In this document: positions 23,900 through 33,328 of the stretch, piece after piece
Position numbering within the stretch: position 1 is the first letter of the stretch
Layout of the letters: each line of letters opens with the position of its first letter
DNA from: Alphaproteobacteria bacterium
Lineage (GTDB): Bacteria; Pseudomonadota; Alphaproteobacteria; MPNO01; UBA2964
DNA: 43,621 nt
NCBI GenBank assembly: GCA_009377375.1
Contig: WHUE01000023.1
Coordinates: 1 to 43,621 of the forward strand
Direction of reading: 5' to 3'
Notes under the pieces: model-generated
What the model was told of the DNA's origin: nothing
The model's database searches: none
Seen by the model: only the letters and a program-made list of their open reading frames with translations
Made by a program: the position numbers and the translations under genes

Positions 23900-25015
23900 G
23901 TGAAGCGGGTGGACAGATACATCTTGCGGCAGCTGCTGGTGGCCACGGTGTTCATCACCGTGACGCTGACCTGCGTGGTATGGCTGACGCAGTCGCTTCG
24001 CTTCGTCGAAATGATCGTCAACCGCGGCCTGTCGGCGCCGCTTTTCGTCTACCTCACCCTTCTGCTGCTGCCGACCTTTCTCAGCGTCATCATGCCGGTC
24101 GCCGTCTTCGCGGCCACGCTGTTCACTTACAACAAGCTGCTGATCGACAGCGAACTCCTGGTGTTGCGCGCCGGGGGTCTGGGCCCGTTCGCCCTGGGCC
24201 GCCCGGCACTGATCATGGCGACCCTTGTCACCGTCATCTGCTACGCGATCACGCTCTATTTCATGCCGGCCTCGTTCCGCGAGTTCAAGGACCTGCAATA
24301 CACGCTGCGCAACGCCTATCCGTCGGTGCTGCTGCAGGAAGGGGTGTTCAACAACATCTCGGACGGGCTGACCGTCTATGTCCGCGAGCGTTCGGCGGGG
24401 GGCGAGCTTCATGGCATCATCGTGCACGATTCCCGCAACGAGCAACAGCCGGTGACGATGATGGCGGAGGACGGCGCCATCGTGACTGGCGAGCGTGGGC
24501 CGCGGGTGGTCATGGGGACCGGCAACCGGCAGGAAATCAGCGAGAAGGACGGCCGCCTTTCGCTGCTCTATTTCGACCGCTATACCTTCGACATCGGCGA
24601 CACCGACAAGCCCGGCGAGGTTCGCTGGCGCGAGCCGCGTGAGCGCTTCCTGGACGAGCTGCTCTTCCCCCGGGAGCAGGAAAGCACGCTGTTCAGCTTC
24701 CAGAAGTTCCGTATGGAGGCCCATCACAGGCTTGCAGGGCCGCTGCTGCCCCTGGCCTTCACCCTGGTCGCGCTGGCGTTGCTGCTGCACGGCGACTTCG
24801 ACCGTCGAGGCCAGACATGGCGCATCCTCGCCGCAGTCGGCGTGGTCGTCGTGATCGAATCGGCGATGCTCGGCTTCAAGAACATCGGCGAGAAACTGCC
24901 GGCGACGGTGCCGATGATGTACCTCACGCCGCTGCTGCCTGTCGTGGCGGCATCATGGGCGCTGGCCTCGGGACGGCGGCGGCGCCGCGGTTCCCTCGCC
25001 GCGCGCGCCGCCTAG
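23900..25015 (+). CDS. lptF: LPS export permease LptF
   Basis: One of the two membrane subunits of the LptB2FG transporter, which extracts LPS from the inner membrane and pushes it onto the periplasmic bridge. From GTG 23900 the protein has 371 residues and starts VKRVDRYILRQLLVATVF, the standard LptF/G opening. There are three N-terminal helices, a periplasmic jellyroll at about 135-260 (VLLQEGVFNNISDGLTVYVR) and three C-terminal helices (HHRLAGPLLPLAFTLVALAL and on). ATG 23864 would add 12 residues, but overlaps the promoter, so GTG is preferred. No Shine-Dalgarno is visible, in line with a leaderless message. lptG follows 19 nt later. Confidence 0.93.
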   Translation: MKRVDRYILRQLLVATVFITVTLTCVVWLTQSLRFVEMIVNRGLSAPLFVYLTLLLLPTFLSVIMPVAVFAATLFTYNKLLIDSELLVLRAGGLGPFALGRPALIMATLVTVICYAITLYFMPASFREFKDLQYTLRNAYPSVLLQEGVFNNISDGLTVYVRERSAGGELHGIIVHDSRNEQQPVTMMAEDGAIVTGERGPRVVMGTGNRQEISEKDGRLSLLYFDRYTFDIGDTDKPGEVRWREPRERFLDELLFPREQESTLFSFQKFRMEAHHRLAGPLLPLAFTLVALALLLHGDFDRRGQTWRILAAVGVVVVIESAMLGFKNIGEKLPATVPMMYLTPLLPVVAASWALASGRRRRRGSLAARAA

Positions 25016-25034
25016 GCGCGGCCCGGACGTCCGC

Positions 25035-26132
25035 ATGCTCCGCGTCAAACCCACCTTCTCGGCCTATGTCAGCCGCCAGTTCCTGCTGTGGAGCGGCGGC
25101 ATTTTCCTGACGCTGGTCGCCCTGATCGCGCTGTTCGACATGATGGAACTGCTGCGGCGCACCGCCAGCGAGGAAGCCGTGACGCTGATCCAGGTCGTCG
25201 CGATGACGCTGTTCAAGCTGCCGCATCTGGCGATGAAGGCGGCGCCTTTCGCGATGCTGTTCGGCGGGATGATGGCGTTCTGGCGCCTCAACCGGCATCA
25301 CGAGTTGGTGGTCGCCCGCGCCTCCGGCATGTCGGCATGGGAGCTGCTGACGCCCGCCATTGCCCTGGCAGTGGTGATCGGTATCGTCAAGGTGACGCTG
25401 TTCAGTCCGCTGGCGTCGGCGATGCTGCTGCGCTTCGAACGGATGGAAACGGTGCTGATCGAGGGCAAGCCGAACCTCGCGTCGCTGTCCGGCAGCGGGC
25501 TCTGGCTGCGCCAGTCGACGCAGGACGGCCACTACATCCTGCATGCACGCGCGATCCGCACGGAGGAGATGGCGCTGAACGACGTCATCGTCTTCAATTT
25601 CGAAGGGTCCGACAGGTTCATCGGGCGGATCGATGCCGCCACCGCGGTGCTGGGCGCGGGCACCTGGCGTCTGCACGATGCGCGGCTGAGCACGGCGGGC
25701 GGCGGTTTCGAGACGTTGCCGAGCCTGCACATCGCGACGGACCTCACCCGCGAGAATATCCAGGACAGCTTCGCCAAGCCCGAAACCCTCTCCTTCTGGG
25801 CCCTGCCGGGCTTTATCGAGGTGCTGGAGAATGCGGGATTCTCCGGTCTGCGGCATCGGCTCTACTGGTATTCGCAGCTCGCCGACCCGCTGCTGCTCTG
25901 CGCCATGGTCATGCTGGCTGCGGTCTTCACGCTGCGCCCGGTGCGCCGCGGCGGCGCGGTCGCCGTTCTGGGGCTGGGGGTCGGCACCGGCTTCCTGGTG
26001 TATTTCGCCTCGGATGTCGTCTACGCGCTCGGACTGTCGGCGCGCGTGCCGCTGGTGCTCTCCGCCTGGAGCCCCGCCGTCGTCGGCTGTCTGATTGGCG
26101 CCGCGCTGCTGTTCCATCTGGAAGACGGTTGA
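25035..26132 (+). CDS. lptG: LPS export permease LptG
   Basis: Partner of LptF in the LPS transporter, 365 residues, with the same plan: helices at about 13-35, 55-80 and 95-118, a periplasmic beta-jellyroll at about 140-255 (LASLSGSGLWLRQSTQDGHY is its typical beginning), and three C-terminal helices. The coupling-helix region that docks on LptB is seen as MMAFWRLNRHHELVVARASG, where the E and the R-A-S-G pattern are typical. ATG 25035 begins LRVKPTFSAYVSRQFLLW. lptD follows 6 nt after the stop, so the three genes form one transcription unit. Confidence 0.95.
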   Translation: MLRVKPTFSAYVSRQFLLWSGGIFLTLVALIALFDMMELLRRTASEEAVTLIQVVAMTLFKLPHLAMKAAPFAMLFGGMMAFWRLNRHHELVVARASGMSAWELLTPAIALAVVIGIVKVTLFSPLASAMLLRFERMETVLIEGKPNLASLSGSGLWLRQSTQDGHYILHARAIRTEEMALNDVIVFNFEGSDRFIGRIDAATAVLGAGTWRLHDARLSTAGGGFETLPSLHIATDLTRENIQDSFAKPETLSFWALPGFIEVLENAGFSGLRHRLYWYSQLADPLLLCAMVMLAAVFTLRPVRRGGAVAVLGLGVGTGFLVYFASDVVYALGLSARVPLVLSAWSPAVVGCLIGAALLFHLEDG

Positions 26133-26138
26133 CAGCCG

Positions 26139-28313
26139 GTGCGCAGGTTCGCGGTCATTCTGCCCTTTCTGGCGGTTCTGCTCCAGGGGCCGGCCCCGCC
26201 GGCGCTGGCCCAGACGGCTGCGCCCGAATCGGCCCGGCCCGACGCGCCGGAACAGGGGCCCGTGCTTTTCAGGGCCGACCGCGTCAACCACGACCGGGAG
26301 CTGGGCATCGTCGTCGCCACGGGCAACGTAGAGATGACGCACGGCGACCGCACGCTGCTCGCCGACACGGTCAGCTACAACCAGCGCCGGAACCTGGTGA
26401 CGGCGACAGGTCACGTGTCGCTGCTTGAGCCGACGGGCGACGTGCTTTTCGCCGACCATGTCGAGCTCACCGACGACTTCAAGGACGGCATCATCGAGAA
26501 CCTCCGCGTGCTGATGTCCGACGACGCGCGCATCGCGGCCGTCGGCGGACGCCGCACCGGCGGCAACATCACCGAGATGCGCAACGCCGTCTATTCGCCC
26601 TGCCGCACCTGCGCGGGACGCACCACCGGCACGCCCATCTGGCAGATCAAGGCGGTGAAGATCGTCCACAACCAGAAGGAACAGATCGTCGAATACAACG
26701 ACGCCTTCATGGAGTTCTTCGGCGTGCCGGTCGCCTATACGCCGTACCTGTCGCACCCAGATCCGACGGTGAAACGCAAGAGCGGCGTCCTGGCGCCGAG
26801 CTATGGCGGGGATTCGGAGCTGGGCGTGACGCTGCAGGTTCCCTACTACCTGAACATCGCGCCCGACAAGGACGCGACGCTGCGCCCGACGATCACGACC
26901 AACGAGGGGCTGGTCATGGCCGGCGAGTACCGCCAGCGCTTCACCGACGGCAAGCTGAAGCTGGATGCCAGCGGCACTCACGGCAGCAAGAACGGCGGCG
27001 AGGACGGCTTCCGGGGCCATTTCTTCGGCGATGCGGATTTCGACCTGAACAACACCTGGCGCACCGGCGGGCAGGTCCGGCTCGCCTCCGACGACACCTA
27101 TCTTCAGCGTTACGACATCGATTCCACGGACGTGCTCGAGAACCGGCTGTTCGTCGAGGGGTTCCGCGGACGCAGCTACGCCCAGGTCGAGGGATATCAC
27201 TGGCGCGGCCTGCGCCAGAACGACGATCCGTCCACCACCCCGGTCGTCGCGCCGCTCGCCAATTTCAACTTCCTCGGAGAGCCGGGCGACGGCGGCGGTC
27301 GATGGGAAATGGACGCCAATATGCTGGTGCTGACCCGCACCGGCGGGACGGACAGCCGCCGCCTTTCGCTGACGTCGGGCTGGCGTCTGCCGCACATCGC
27401 GCGCAGCGGCGAGGTCTACAGCCTGTGGGCCACGCTGCAATCCGACGCCTATCTGGTCGACGACGTCCAGGAGCCTGGAAAAGCGACGGGCGACACGTCG
27501 TCGGGGCTCGCGGGCCGCCTGTTTCCCCGGATCGGCATGGACTGGCGTTATCCGTTCGCCAGTCACTCCGCCCGCTACACGCAGGTGGTCGAGCCGGTCG
27601 TCGGCGTCGCCCTGAGCCCGAACGGCGGTAATCCGGACGACATACCGAACGAGGACAGCCAGGATTTCGAATTCGACGATACCAACCTGCTGAGCGCCAA
27701 CCGCTTCACCGGGCTCGACAGGGTGGAAGGCGGACAGCGACTCTACTACGGGATGCGCTTCGGCGTATACGGCGGCGCCGGCGGCGCCAGCAGCGTCTTC
27801 GTCGGCCAGAGCTACCGGCCGCGCACCGACGACACCTTCGCGGAGGGATCGGGGCTCAGCGATCATTTCTCCGACATCGTCGGCAGCGTGCAGATCAAGC
27901 CGCTCAATTTAGTCGATCTGGATTACCGGTTCCGGCTGGACAAGGACGACCTGACGCCGCGGCGCAACGAGGTGCAGTTCTCGATCGGGCCGCCGGCGCT
28001 GAGGGTTACCGGCAACTATCTTTTTGTCGATCAGGGCACGGTTGACAGAGAGTTCGGCACGCGAAGCGAAATTTCGGGCATGATATCGTCCCAGATCACG
28101 CGCGACTGGCGGTTTGCGGTGTTCACGCGACGCGACCTCGAGGACGACAGCACGCTGAACCACGGCTTCCAGCTGACCTATCTCTGCGACTGCTTCACCG
28201 CCCACCTGAGCTTCGTGCGCACCTTCACCCAGGACCGCGACGTGCGGCCCAGCGACACTATCCTGCTGCGGCTGGTGTTCAAGAATCTCGGCGAGGTTGA
28301 AACGGCGGGCTGA
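26139..28313 (+). CDS. lptD: LPS-assembly outer-membrane protein LptD
   Basis: Outer-membrane barrel that, with lipoprotein LptE, inserts LPS into the outer leaflet; 724 residues. A signal peptide ends at about residue 25 (FLAVLLQGPAPPALAQ). The OstA/LptA-like periplasmic domain covers about 40-160 (VLFRADRVNHDRELGIVVAT, VEMTHGDRTLLADTVSYNQR). The barrel follows, with VPVAYTPYLSHPDPTVKRKS as the family signature. It has two cysteine pairs, CRTC after the periplasmic domain and CDC near the C-terminus, allowing the N-to-C disulfides that lock LptD in E. coli, though spaced differently (CxxC and CxC against single and CC). The start is GTG 26139, six nt after lptG. Folding needs SurA, encoded just downstream. 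Confidence 0.95.
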   Translation: MRRFAVILPFLAVLLQGPAPPALAQTAAPESARPDAPEQGPVLFRADRVNHDRELGIVVATGNVEMTHGDRTLLADTVSYNQRRNLVTATGHVSLLEPTGDVLFADHVELTDDFKDGIIENLRVLMSDDARIAAVGGRRTGGNITEMRNAVYSPCRTCAGRTTGTPIWQIKAVKIVHNQKEQIVEYNDAFMEFFGVPVAYTPYLSHPDPTVKRKSGVLAPSYGGDSELGVTLQVPYYLNIAPDKDATLRPTITTNEGLVMAGEYRQRFTDGKLKLDASGTHGSKNGGEDGFRGHFFGDADFDLNNTWRTGGQVRLASDDTYLQRYDIDSTDVLENRLFVEGFRGRSYAQVEGYHWRGLRQNDDPSTTPVVAPLANFNFLGEPGDGGGRWEMDANMLVLTRTGGTDSRRLSLTSGWRLPHIARSGEVYSLWATLQSDAYLVDDVQEPGKATGDTSSGLAGRLFPRIGMDWRYPFASHSARYTQVVEPVVGVALSPNGGNPDDIPNEDSQDFEFDDTNLLSANRFTGLDRVEGGQRLYYGMRFGVYGGAGGASSVFVGQSYRPRTDDTFAEGSGLSDHFSDIVGSVQIKPLNLVDLDYRFRLDKDDLTPRRNEVQFSIGPPALRVTGNYLFVDQGTVDREFGTRSEISGMISSQITRDWRFAVFTRRDLEDDSTLNHGFQLTYLCDCFTAHLSFVRTFTQDRDVRPSDTILLRLVFKNLGEVETAG

Positions 28314-28347
28314 CCGGCTGTCTTCGCGCGGGGAAAGTCCGGCCCGA

Positions 28348-28377
28348 TTGCCCGCGCCCCGCCGGACGCGTTATAGT
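28348..28377 (+). promoter_or_regulatory. Putative surA promoter
   Basis: TTGCCC (28348-28353), an 18-nt spacer and TATAGT (28372-28377) lie in the 128-nt gap between lptD and surA, so surA-pdxA-rsmA can be transcribed independently of lptFGD. Confidence 0.5.
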
Positions 28378-28441
28378 CCCGGTTCGCGAGGCGGCGACTG
28401 TTCCCCCTCCGATATGGCACGGAACTGCGAAAAACGGGTTC

Positions 28442-29701
28442 ATGCGACTTATTCTGAGCTTCCTGCTTGTCTCGATGCTCGCTGCGGCCGGCAACCCGGC
28501 CGCAGCACAGCGCGTTCAGCGGATCGCAGCCATCGTCAATGACGAGGTGGTGTCGGTCTATGATCTGGAATCGCGGATGCATCTCATCATCGCGTCCTCG
28601 GGGCTCCAGCCCACCGAACAGCTTCGTGAACGGTTGACGCGGCAGGTTCTGCGCGGGCTGGTCGACGAGCGGCTACGCCTGCAGGAGGCGAAGCGACGGA
28701 ACGTTCCGGTGACCAGCAGCAATCTCGAGCGGGCAATCACGCTGATCGAGGAGCAGAACAGGCTGTCCAAGGGCGGGCTGGACGAGTTCATGAAGAGGAA
28801 CGGAATTCCCCGCGACACGATGATGGACCAGCTCCGCGCCCAGATCGCCTGGAGCAAGCTGGTGAACCGGCAGTTGCGGCCGCGAATCACCATCGGCGAC
28901 GACGAAATCGACGAGACGCTCGCGCGGATCAAGGAACGACAGGGCGAGCTGGAGTACCGTATTTCGGAGATCCTGCTGACCGTAGACCGGCCCGAGCAGG
29001 ACGCGGAGATACGCCGCACCGCCGGGCGACTGGTGGACGAGCTGCGCAAGGGCGCCCGCTTCGCCGCCGTGGCGCAGCAGTTCTCCCAGGCCGCAAGCGC
29101 CTCCACCGGGGGCGATCTCGGCTGGATCCAGGCGGGCGCTCTCGGCGACGAGCTTGCGAAACGCGTCCCCGCCATGAAGGAAGGCGAAATCGTCGGTCCG
29201 TTCGCGACGCCGGGCGGGCTTCAGGTCATTCGCCTGGACGGCAAGCGGCGCGCGCATGAGGCGTCGGAGGACGACGTCTCGGTGACGCTGAACCAGATCA
29301 TGCTGCCACTGGCCCGCGACGCCTCGCCCGAAACGCTGGAAGCGCAGACCGATCTTGCCCGGACGATTTCCGCGACCGTCTCCGGCTGCACCGACCTGGC
29401 GCGGACGGCGAGGGAAGCCAGCATTCCGGGGTCGCCGGAACTCGGCAAGCTGCGGCTGCGCGACCTTTCGCCCACCATCCGCAGCGCGATCCAGGGGCTT
29501 GCGGTGGGCAAGCCGAGCGAACCGGTGAAGACCCCGGTCGGCATCGCCGTGCTGATGGTCTGCGACCGCGAGGAGCCGGGCAACGCCCTGCCCAAGCGCG
29601 AGGAGATCGAGCTCAGGCTGCTGGAAACCCGGCTCGGCATGATGGCCCGCCGCTACATGCGCGACCTCAGAAATGCCGCGGTCGTCGACCTTCGGGTATG
29701 A
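28442..29701 (+). CDS. surA: Periplasmic peptidyl-prolyl isomerase/chaperone SurA
   Basis: Chaperone for outer-membrane proteins, 419 residues. The signal peptide is MRLILSFLLVSMLAAAGNPA with cleavage after AAAQ near 23. SurA_N covers about 25-165 (RIAAIVNDEVVSVYDLESRM is diagnostic). A first parvulin domain is at about 170-275 (YRISEILLTVD, STGGDLGWIQAGAL, PFATPGGLQVIRLDGKR). A second parvulin-like segment (VTLNQIMLPLARDASPETLE onward) lacks the GGDLGW loop and is probably inactive, as is the first PPIase domain in E. coli SurA. The stop overlaps the pdxA start (ATGA, 29698-29701). Placed beside lptD, its best-known client. Confidence 0.95.
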   Translation: MRLILSFLLVSMLAAAGNPAAAQRVQRIAAIVNDEVVSVYDLESRMHLIIASSGLQPTEQLRERLTRQVLRGLVDERLRLQEAKRRNVPVTSSNLERAITLIEEQNRLSKGGLDEFMKRNGIPRDTMMDQLRAQIAWSKLVNRQLRPRITIGDDEIDETLARIKERQGELEYRISEILLTVDRPEQDAEIRRTAGRLVDELRKGARFAAVAQQFSQAASASTGGDLGWIQAGALGDELAKRVPAMKEGEIVGPFATPGGLQVIRLDGKRRAHEASEDDVSVTLNQIMLPLARDASPETLEAQTDLARTISATVSGCTDLARTAREASIPGSPELGKLRLRDLSPTIRSAIQGLAVGKPSEPVKTPVGIAVLMVCDREEPGNALPKREEIELRLLETRLGMMARRYMRDLRNAAVVDLRV

Positions 29702-30735
29702 ACGCGCGCCGCACCATGCCGCCGCTCGCACTGACGATGGGTGAGCCCGCGGGCATCGGCGGCGAGATCGCGCTGATGGCCTGGCGGTCGCGCGCGGATG
29801 CCGTGCCGCCGTTTTTCCTGATCGACGATCCGGACCGCATAGAGACGCTCGCCGAACTCACCGGGCTCGACGCAAGGGTCGAACGGATCGCGGAGCCAGA
29901 GGATGCCGCCGCGGTGTTTCCGCGCGCGCTGCCCGTCCTGCCGGAGAGACTGCCCGCAGCCGTCGATCCGGGCCGCCCTTCCGCCGCCAACGCGCCGGCC
30001 GTGATCCGCGCCATCGACCGCGCCGCCGGCTTCGCCCGAAGCGGCCGCGCCGGCGCGATGGTCACCAACCCGATTCACAAGACGACGCTTTACGACGCCG
30101 GGTTCGAGCATCCCGGCCACACCGAGTATCTCGCCGCGCTGGCTGGTCTCGACGCGCCTTCGGTGATGATGCTCGCCTGCGACGAACTCCGCGTCGTGCC
30201 GGTGACCGTCCACCTGTCCCTGCGCGCGGCGATCGAGGCGCTGGACGCGGACGCCATCGTCCATTGCGGCCGGGTCACGGCCGCCGCGCTGAAAGCCGAT
30301 TTCGGCATCGAACGGCCTCGCCTCGCCGTCGCCGGGCTCAACCCGCATGCCGGCGAGGACGGCCATATGGGACGCGAGGAGATCGACATCGTCGCCCCCG
30401 CCATCGCCCGGCTGCGCGAGGAGGGGATCGCCGTATCCGGTCCCGCACCGGCCGACACGCTGTTCCACGCAGCCGCCCGCGCCGGCTATGACGCGGTGCT
30501 CTGCATGTATCACGACCAGGCGCTGATCCCGCTGAAGACCATCGATTTCGCCGGTGGCGTCAACGTGACGCTGGGCCTGCCCTTCGTGCGCACCTCCCCC
30601 GACCACGGCACGGCCTTCGCCATTGCCGGGACCGGCACCGCCAGCCCCGAAAGCCTGATCGCCGCGCTGCGCATGGCCGACCGCATGGCGCGCTGCCGGG
30701 CGGGCGCGGCGACGAAGGGCCGCGCTGTTGCCTGA
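29698..30735 (+). CDS. pdxA: 4-hydroxythreonine-4-phosphate dehydrogenase
   Basis: NAD-dependent step in the DXP-dependent pyridoxal-phosphate pathway, 345 residues. Metal ligands expected from the family are present: H172 ([12 protein letters not shown]), H217 ([16 protein letters not shown]) and H272 ([12 protein letters not shown]), matching H166, H211 and H266 of the E. coli enzyme. The N-terminus [12 protein letters not shown] and the C-terminal [15 protein letters not shown] are typical. It overlaps surA by 4 bp and rsmA by 8 bp, the surA-pdxA-rsmA order seen across proteobacteria. Confidence 0.97.
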   Translation: MNARRTMPPLALTMGEPAGIGGEIALMAWRSRADAVPPFFLIDDPDRIETLAELTGLDARVERIAEPEDAAAVFPRALPVLPERLPAAVDPGRPSAANAPAVIRAIDRAAGFARSGRAGAMVTNPIHKTTLYDAGFEHPGHTEYLAALAGLDAPSVMMLACDELRVVPVTVHLSLRAAIEALDADAIVHCGRVTAAALKADFGIERPRLAVAGLNPHAGEDGHMGREEIDIVAPAIARLREEGIAVSGPAPADTLFHAAARAGYDAVLCMYHDQALIPLKTIDFAGGVNVTLGLPFVRTSPDHGTAFAIAGTGTASPESLIAALRMADRMARCRAGAATKGRAVA

Positions 30736-31579
30736 CCCGGCGGCCGGCGCACCGCTGCCGCCGCTGCGCGAGGTCATCGCCCGTCACGGTATCGCCGCCC
30801 GCAAGGCGCTGGGCCAGCATTTCCTGTTCGACCTGAACCTGACGCGCCGCATCGCCCGGGAAGCTGGCGATCTCGGCGGCGCTACCGTGGTGGAGATCGG
30901 CCCCGGGCCCGGCGGGCTGACCCGGGCGCTGCTGGAAGCCGGGGCGGGACGGGTCGTCGCCATCGAGCGCGATGCGCGCTGCCTCGCCGCGCTGGCCGAG
31001 CTGGAAGCCGCCTTTCCCGGCCGATTGTACGTGATCGAGGGCGACGCGCTGGAGATCGACGCCGCGGAGGCCGGCGGCGACGATGGCGCCCCGCGCCACA
31101 TCGTCGCCAACCTGCCCTACAACATCGGCACGCCGCTGCTCATCGCCTGGCTGCGCCAGGCGGAAAGGTTCGCCTCGATGACGCTGATGTTCCAGAAGGA
31201 GGTGGCGGAACGGCTCTGCGCGCAACCACGCGGATCGGCCTACGGACGGCTGGCCGTCATCACCCAGTGGCGCTGCGAGGCGCGCATCGCCTTCGACGTG
31301 CCGGCGCGCGCCTTCACGCCGCCGCCGCGCGTCACCTCGGCGGTGGCGCGGCTGATCCCGCGCGCCGAGCCGCTGGCGCCGGCGGACATGGCGACGCTGG
31401 AAGCCGTGACCCGGGCCGCGTTCGGCCAGCGCCGCAAGATGCTGCGCAGCGCGCTGCGATCGCTGGGCCGCGACCCCGCCCCGCTGCTACAGGCGGCCGG
31501 CATCGACCCGACCGCACGGGCGGAGGAGCTGGACGTGGCGGCGTTCTGCGCGCTGGCGCGGGCGGTCGCGGAGAAATAG
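30728..31579 (+). CDS. rsmA: 16S rRNA dimethyladenosine transferase RsmA (KsgA)
   Basis: Dimethylates two adjacent adenines (A1518/A1519, E. coli numbering) in the 3'-terminal loop of 16S rRNA, a late ribosome-assembly step. 283 residues with [18 protein letters not shown] (27-44), SAM motif [15 protein letters not shown] (56-70), acidic ERD near 80 and the catalytic NLPY at 128-131. [17 protein letters not shown] is the usual C-domain entry. The start is TTG 30728 inside the last codons of pdxA (8-bp overlap). No ATG or GTG closer to the conserved region fits, as the next Met is past the first motif. Converges with the FAH-family gene, 12 nt apart. Confidence 0.96.
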   Translation: MPDPAAGAPLPPLREVIARHGIAARKALGQHFLFDLNLTRRIAREAGDLGGATVVEIGPGPGGLTRALLEAGAGRVVAIERDARCLAALAELEAAFPGRLYVIEGDALEIDAAEAGGDDGAPRHIVANLPYNIGTPLLIAWLRQAERFASMTLMFQKEVAERLCAQPRGSAYGRLAVITQWRCEARIAFDVPARAFTPPPRVTSAVARLIPRAEPLAPADMATLEAVTRAAFGQRRKMLRSALRSLGRDPAPLLQAAGIDPTARAEELDVAAFCALARAVAEK

Positions 31580-31591
31580 GCCCGGCCGCCG

Positions 31592-32488
31592 CTACTCTCC
31601 CTGCTCCACCGGGTTGGCCAGCTCTCCGATGCCGTCGATTTCGACGCGCACCGTATCGCCCGGCTTGAGGAAGATGCCGCGCGGCCGGCCGACGCCCGAC
31701 GGCGTGCCGGTGGAGATGACGTCGCCGGGATGCAGCGTCATGCGGCGGCTCAGGTACTCGATCTGCTCCGCCACGTTGAAGATAAGCTGCGAGATGGTCG
31801 AGTCCTGCATCTTTTCCTGGTTGACCCAGAGCCGGATGCCGAGCGCGGTGTGATCCGCGACCTGGCTGGCCGGCACGATCCAGGGCCCCATCGGCGCCGC
31901 GGATTCGAAATTCTTGTGGCCGAACCAGTCGACGCCGAAGCGCGGCCAGTCCGGCCGGGGGCCGAGATCGCGGGCGGAGACGTCGTTCATGATGGTATAG
32001 CCGGCGACGTATTCATGCGCGTGCTCCACCGGCACGTTTCGTGCGGCCTTGCCGATGACCACGGCGAACTCCGCCTCCCAGTCCACCTTCTGGGACACGC
32101 GGGGCAGCCGGATGGGGTCGCCGGGCCCAACCACGCAGTGCTGCGACTTGAGGAAGAAGTACGGCTGCTTCTGGCTCTTGTCGATGCCGGGATCGCCGCC
32201 CGCCATCTCCTTCGCGTGGTCCATGTAGTTGGCGCCGGCGCAGTAGATCGCCGGCGGATACAGCAGCGGCGCCAGCAGCTTCACCTCGGCCAGGTTCCAG
32301 CCCTCGCCGGCGGCAGCGGCGGCTTCGGCGCGCGCCGCCAGCAGCGGCTCCGCCGCGTCCCAGTCCCGGATCAGCGCGAGGGTCGATTCGGCGCTGTCGT
32401 TCACGTCGATCACCCGCCCGTCGACCAGCAGCCCCGGCCGGGCCACGCCCCGTTCGTCCGCATAGGTCAGCAGCTTGAACCCTGTCAT
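31592..32488 (-). CDS. Fumarylacetoacetate hydrolase family protein
   Basis: FAH-fold enzyme of 298 residues; members hydrolyse, decarboxylate or hydrate acylpyruvates and similar dicarbonyl acids with Mg2+/Mn2+. The C-terminal catalytic domain is complete: IYCAGANYMDHAKEM, the metal-binding DWEAEFAVVIGKAARNV, IMNDVSARDLGPRPDW, KNFESAAPMGPWIVP and VISTGTPSGVGRPRG. The N-terminal 80 residues are the small domain. ATG 32488 gives MTGFKLLTYADERGVARPG, a normal beginning. It is 11 nt downstream of a class II aldolase gene, so the two form a likely catabolic pair. The substrate is unknown; 2,4-diketo-acid or ureidoglycolate-type activity are both seen in the family. Confidence 0.9.
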   Translation of the reverse strand: MTGFKLLTYADERGVARPGLLVDGRVIDVNDSAESTLALIRDWDAAEPLLAARAEAAAAAGEGWNLAEVKLLAPLLYPPAIYCAGANYMDHAKEMAGGDPGIDKSQKQPYFFLKSQHCVVGPGDPIRLPRVSQKVDWEAEFAVVIGKAARNVPVEHAHEYVAGYTIMNDVSARDLGPRPDWPRFGVDWFGHKNFESAAPMGPWIVPASQVADHTALGIRLWVNQEKMQDSTISQLIFNVAEQIEYLSRRMTLHPGDVISTGTPSGVGRPRGIFLKPGDTVRVEIDGIGELANPVEQGE

Positions 32489-32499
32489 CCCCGCGTTCC

Positions 32500-33282
32500 C
32501 TATTCCTTGAATTCCGGAAAGTGGGTTTCGGCGTAGAGCATCGAAGCCTGCCAGTCGCGGCTTTCCGAATTGTACTGGCCGATGCGGCCGAATTTCTTCG
32601 CCCGCGCCTCGCATACCTCGGGCGCCGGCATGATCAGCTCTCCCCCGCCCGCCAGCGCGCCGATCTGGGCGCGGCAGGCCAGCTCGAAGAAGTGATGATA
32701 GATATAGGCTTCGGCGAGGGTAGTGCCGCAGACCAGCGCACCGTGGTTCTCCAGGATCATCACCCACTTGTCGCCCAGCGTCGCCGCCATCTGGTCGCTG
32801 CCGTCGCGCGTCGTGTCGTCCTCGGTGTTCGTGTAATAGGCGATGCGGTTGTAGAAGCGCATCGCCTGCTGCGTCAGCGGCAGCAACCCGCGCTTCTGGG
32901 CGGAGACGGCGAGGTTGGCGGGGGTGTGGGTATGCACCGCGGAAACGATGTCCGGCCGCGCCGCCAGCACCGCCGCATGCACGTTATAGGCCGCCGGGCT
33001 CGCCTTGTAGGCGGACTCCATCACCTGGTTGCCCTCGACATCGTATTTCACGATGTTGGACGCGCAAACCTGCTCCATGAACAAATTGTCCGCCTTCACC
33101 AGGAAATGGTTCGGCTCGTCCGGAAGGCGCACCGAGATGTGGTTGTAGGTGAGATCGACGAAGGCGAACTGCGCCACCAGCCGGTGCGCCGCCGCCAGTT
33201 CGCAGCGAAGCTTCCATTCCGTCTCGCTCACCCGCTCGCGGACCGCGCCGCTGCCCTTTCGCTTCATCGGCTGAACGCTCAT
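32500..33282 (-). CDS. Class II aldolase/adducin family protein
   Basis: Zn-dependent aldolase/decarboxylase-type enzyme of 260 residues. Metal ligands: H117 and H119 in SAVHTHTPANLAVS and a third His at H196/H197 in YIYHHFFELACRAQ. LENHGALVCG at about 178-187 is the family signature, and YNHISVRLP (residues 46-54) is the substrate loop. Members range from fuculose-phosphate aldolase to adducin-like proteins; this one has the long form common in catabolic clusters and no clear sugar-phosphate specificity. ATG 33282 is preceded by AAGGAG. First of a two-gene leftward unit with the FAH-family gene; together they may split and process a hydroxylated keto acid. No regulator is adjacent. Confidence 0.9.
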   Translation of the reverse strand: MSVQPMKRKGSGAVRERVSETEWKLRCELAAAHRLVAQFAFVDLTYNHISVRLPDEPNHFLVKADNLFMEQVCASNIVKYDVEGNQVMESAYKASPAAYNVHAAVLAARPDIVSAVHTHTPANLAVSAQKRGLLPLTQQAMRFYNRIAYYTNTEDDTTRDGSDQMAATLGDKWVMILENHGALVCGTTLAEAYIYHHFFELACRAQIGALAGGGELIMPAPEVCEARAKKFGRIGQYNSESRDWQASMLYAETHFPEFKE

Positions 33283-33328
33283 TCCTGTCTCCTTCTCTGT
33301 CTGCGGGCCGAACCCGTACAATAGCGCC

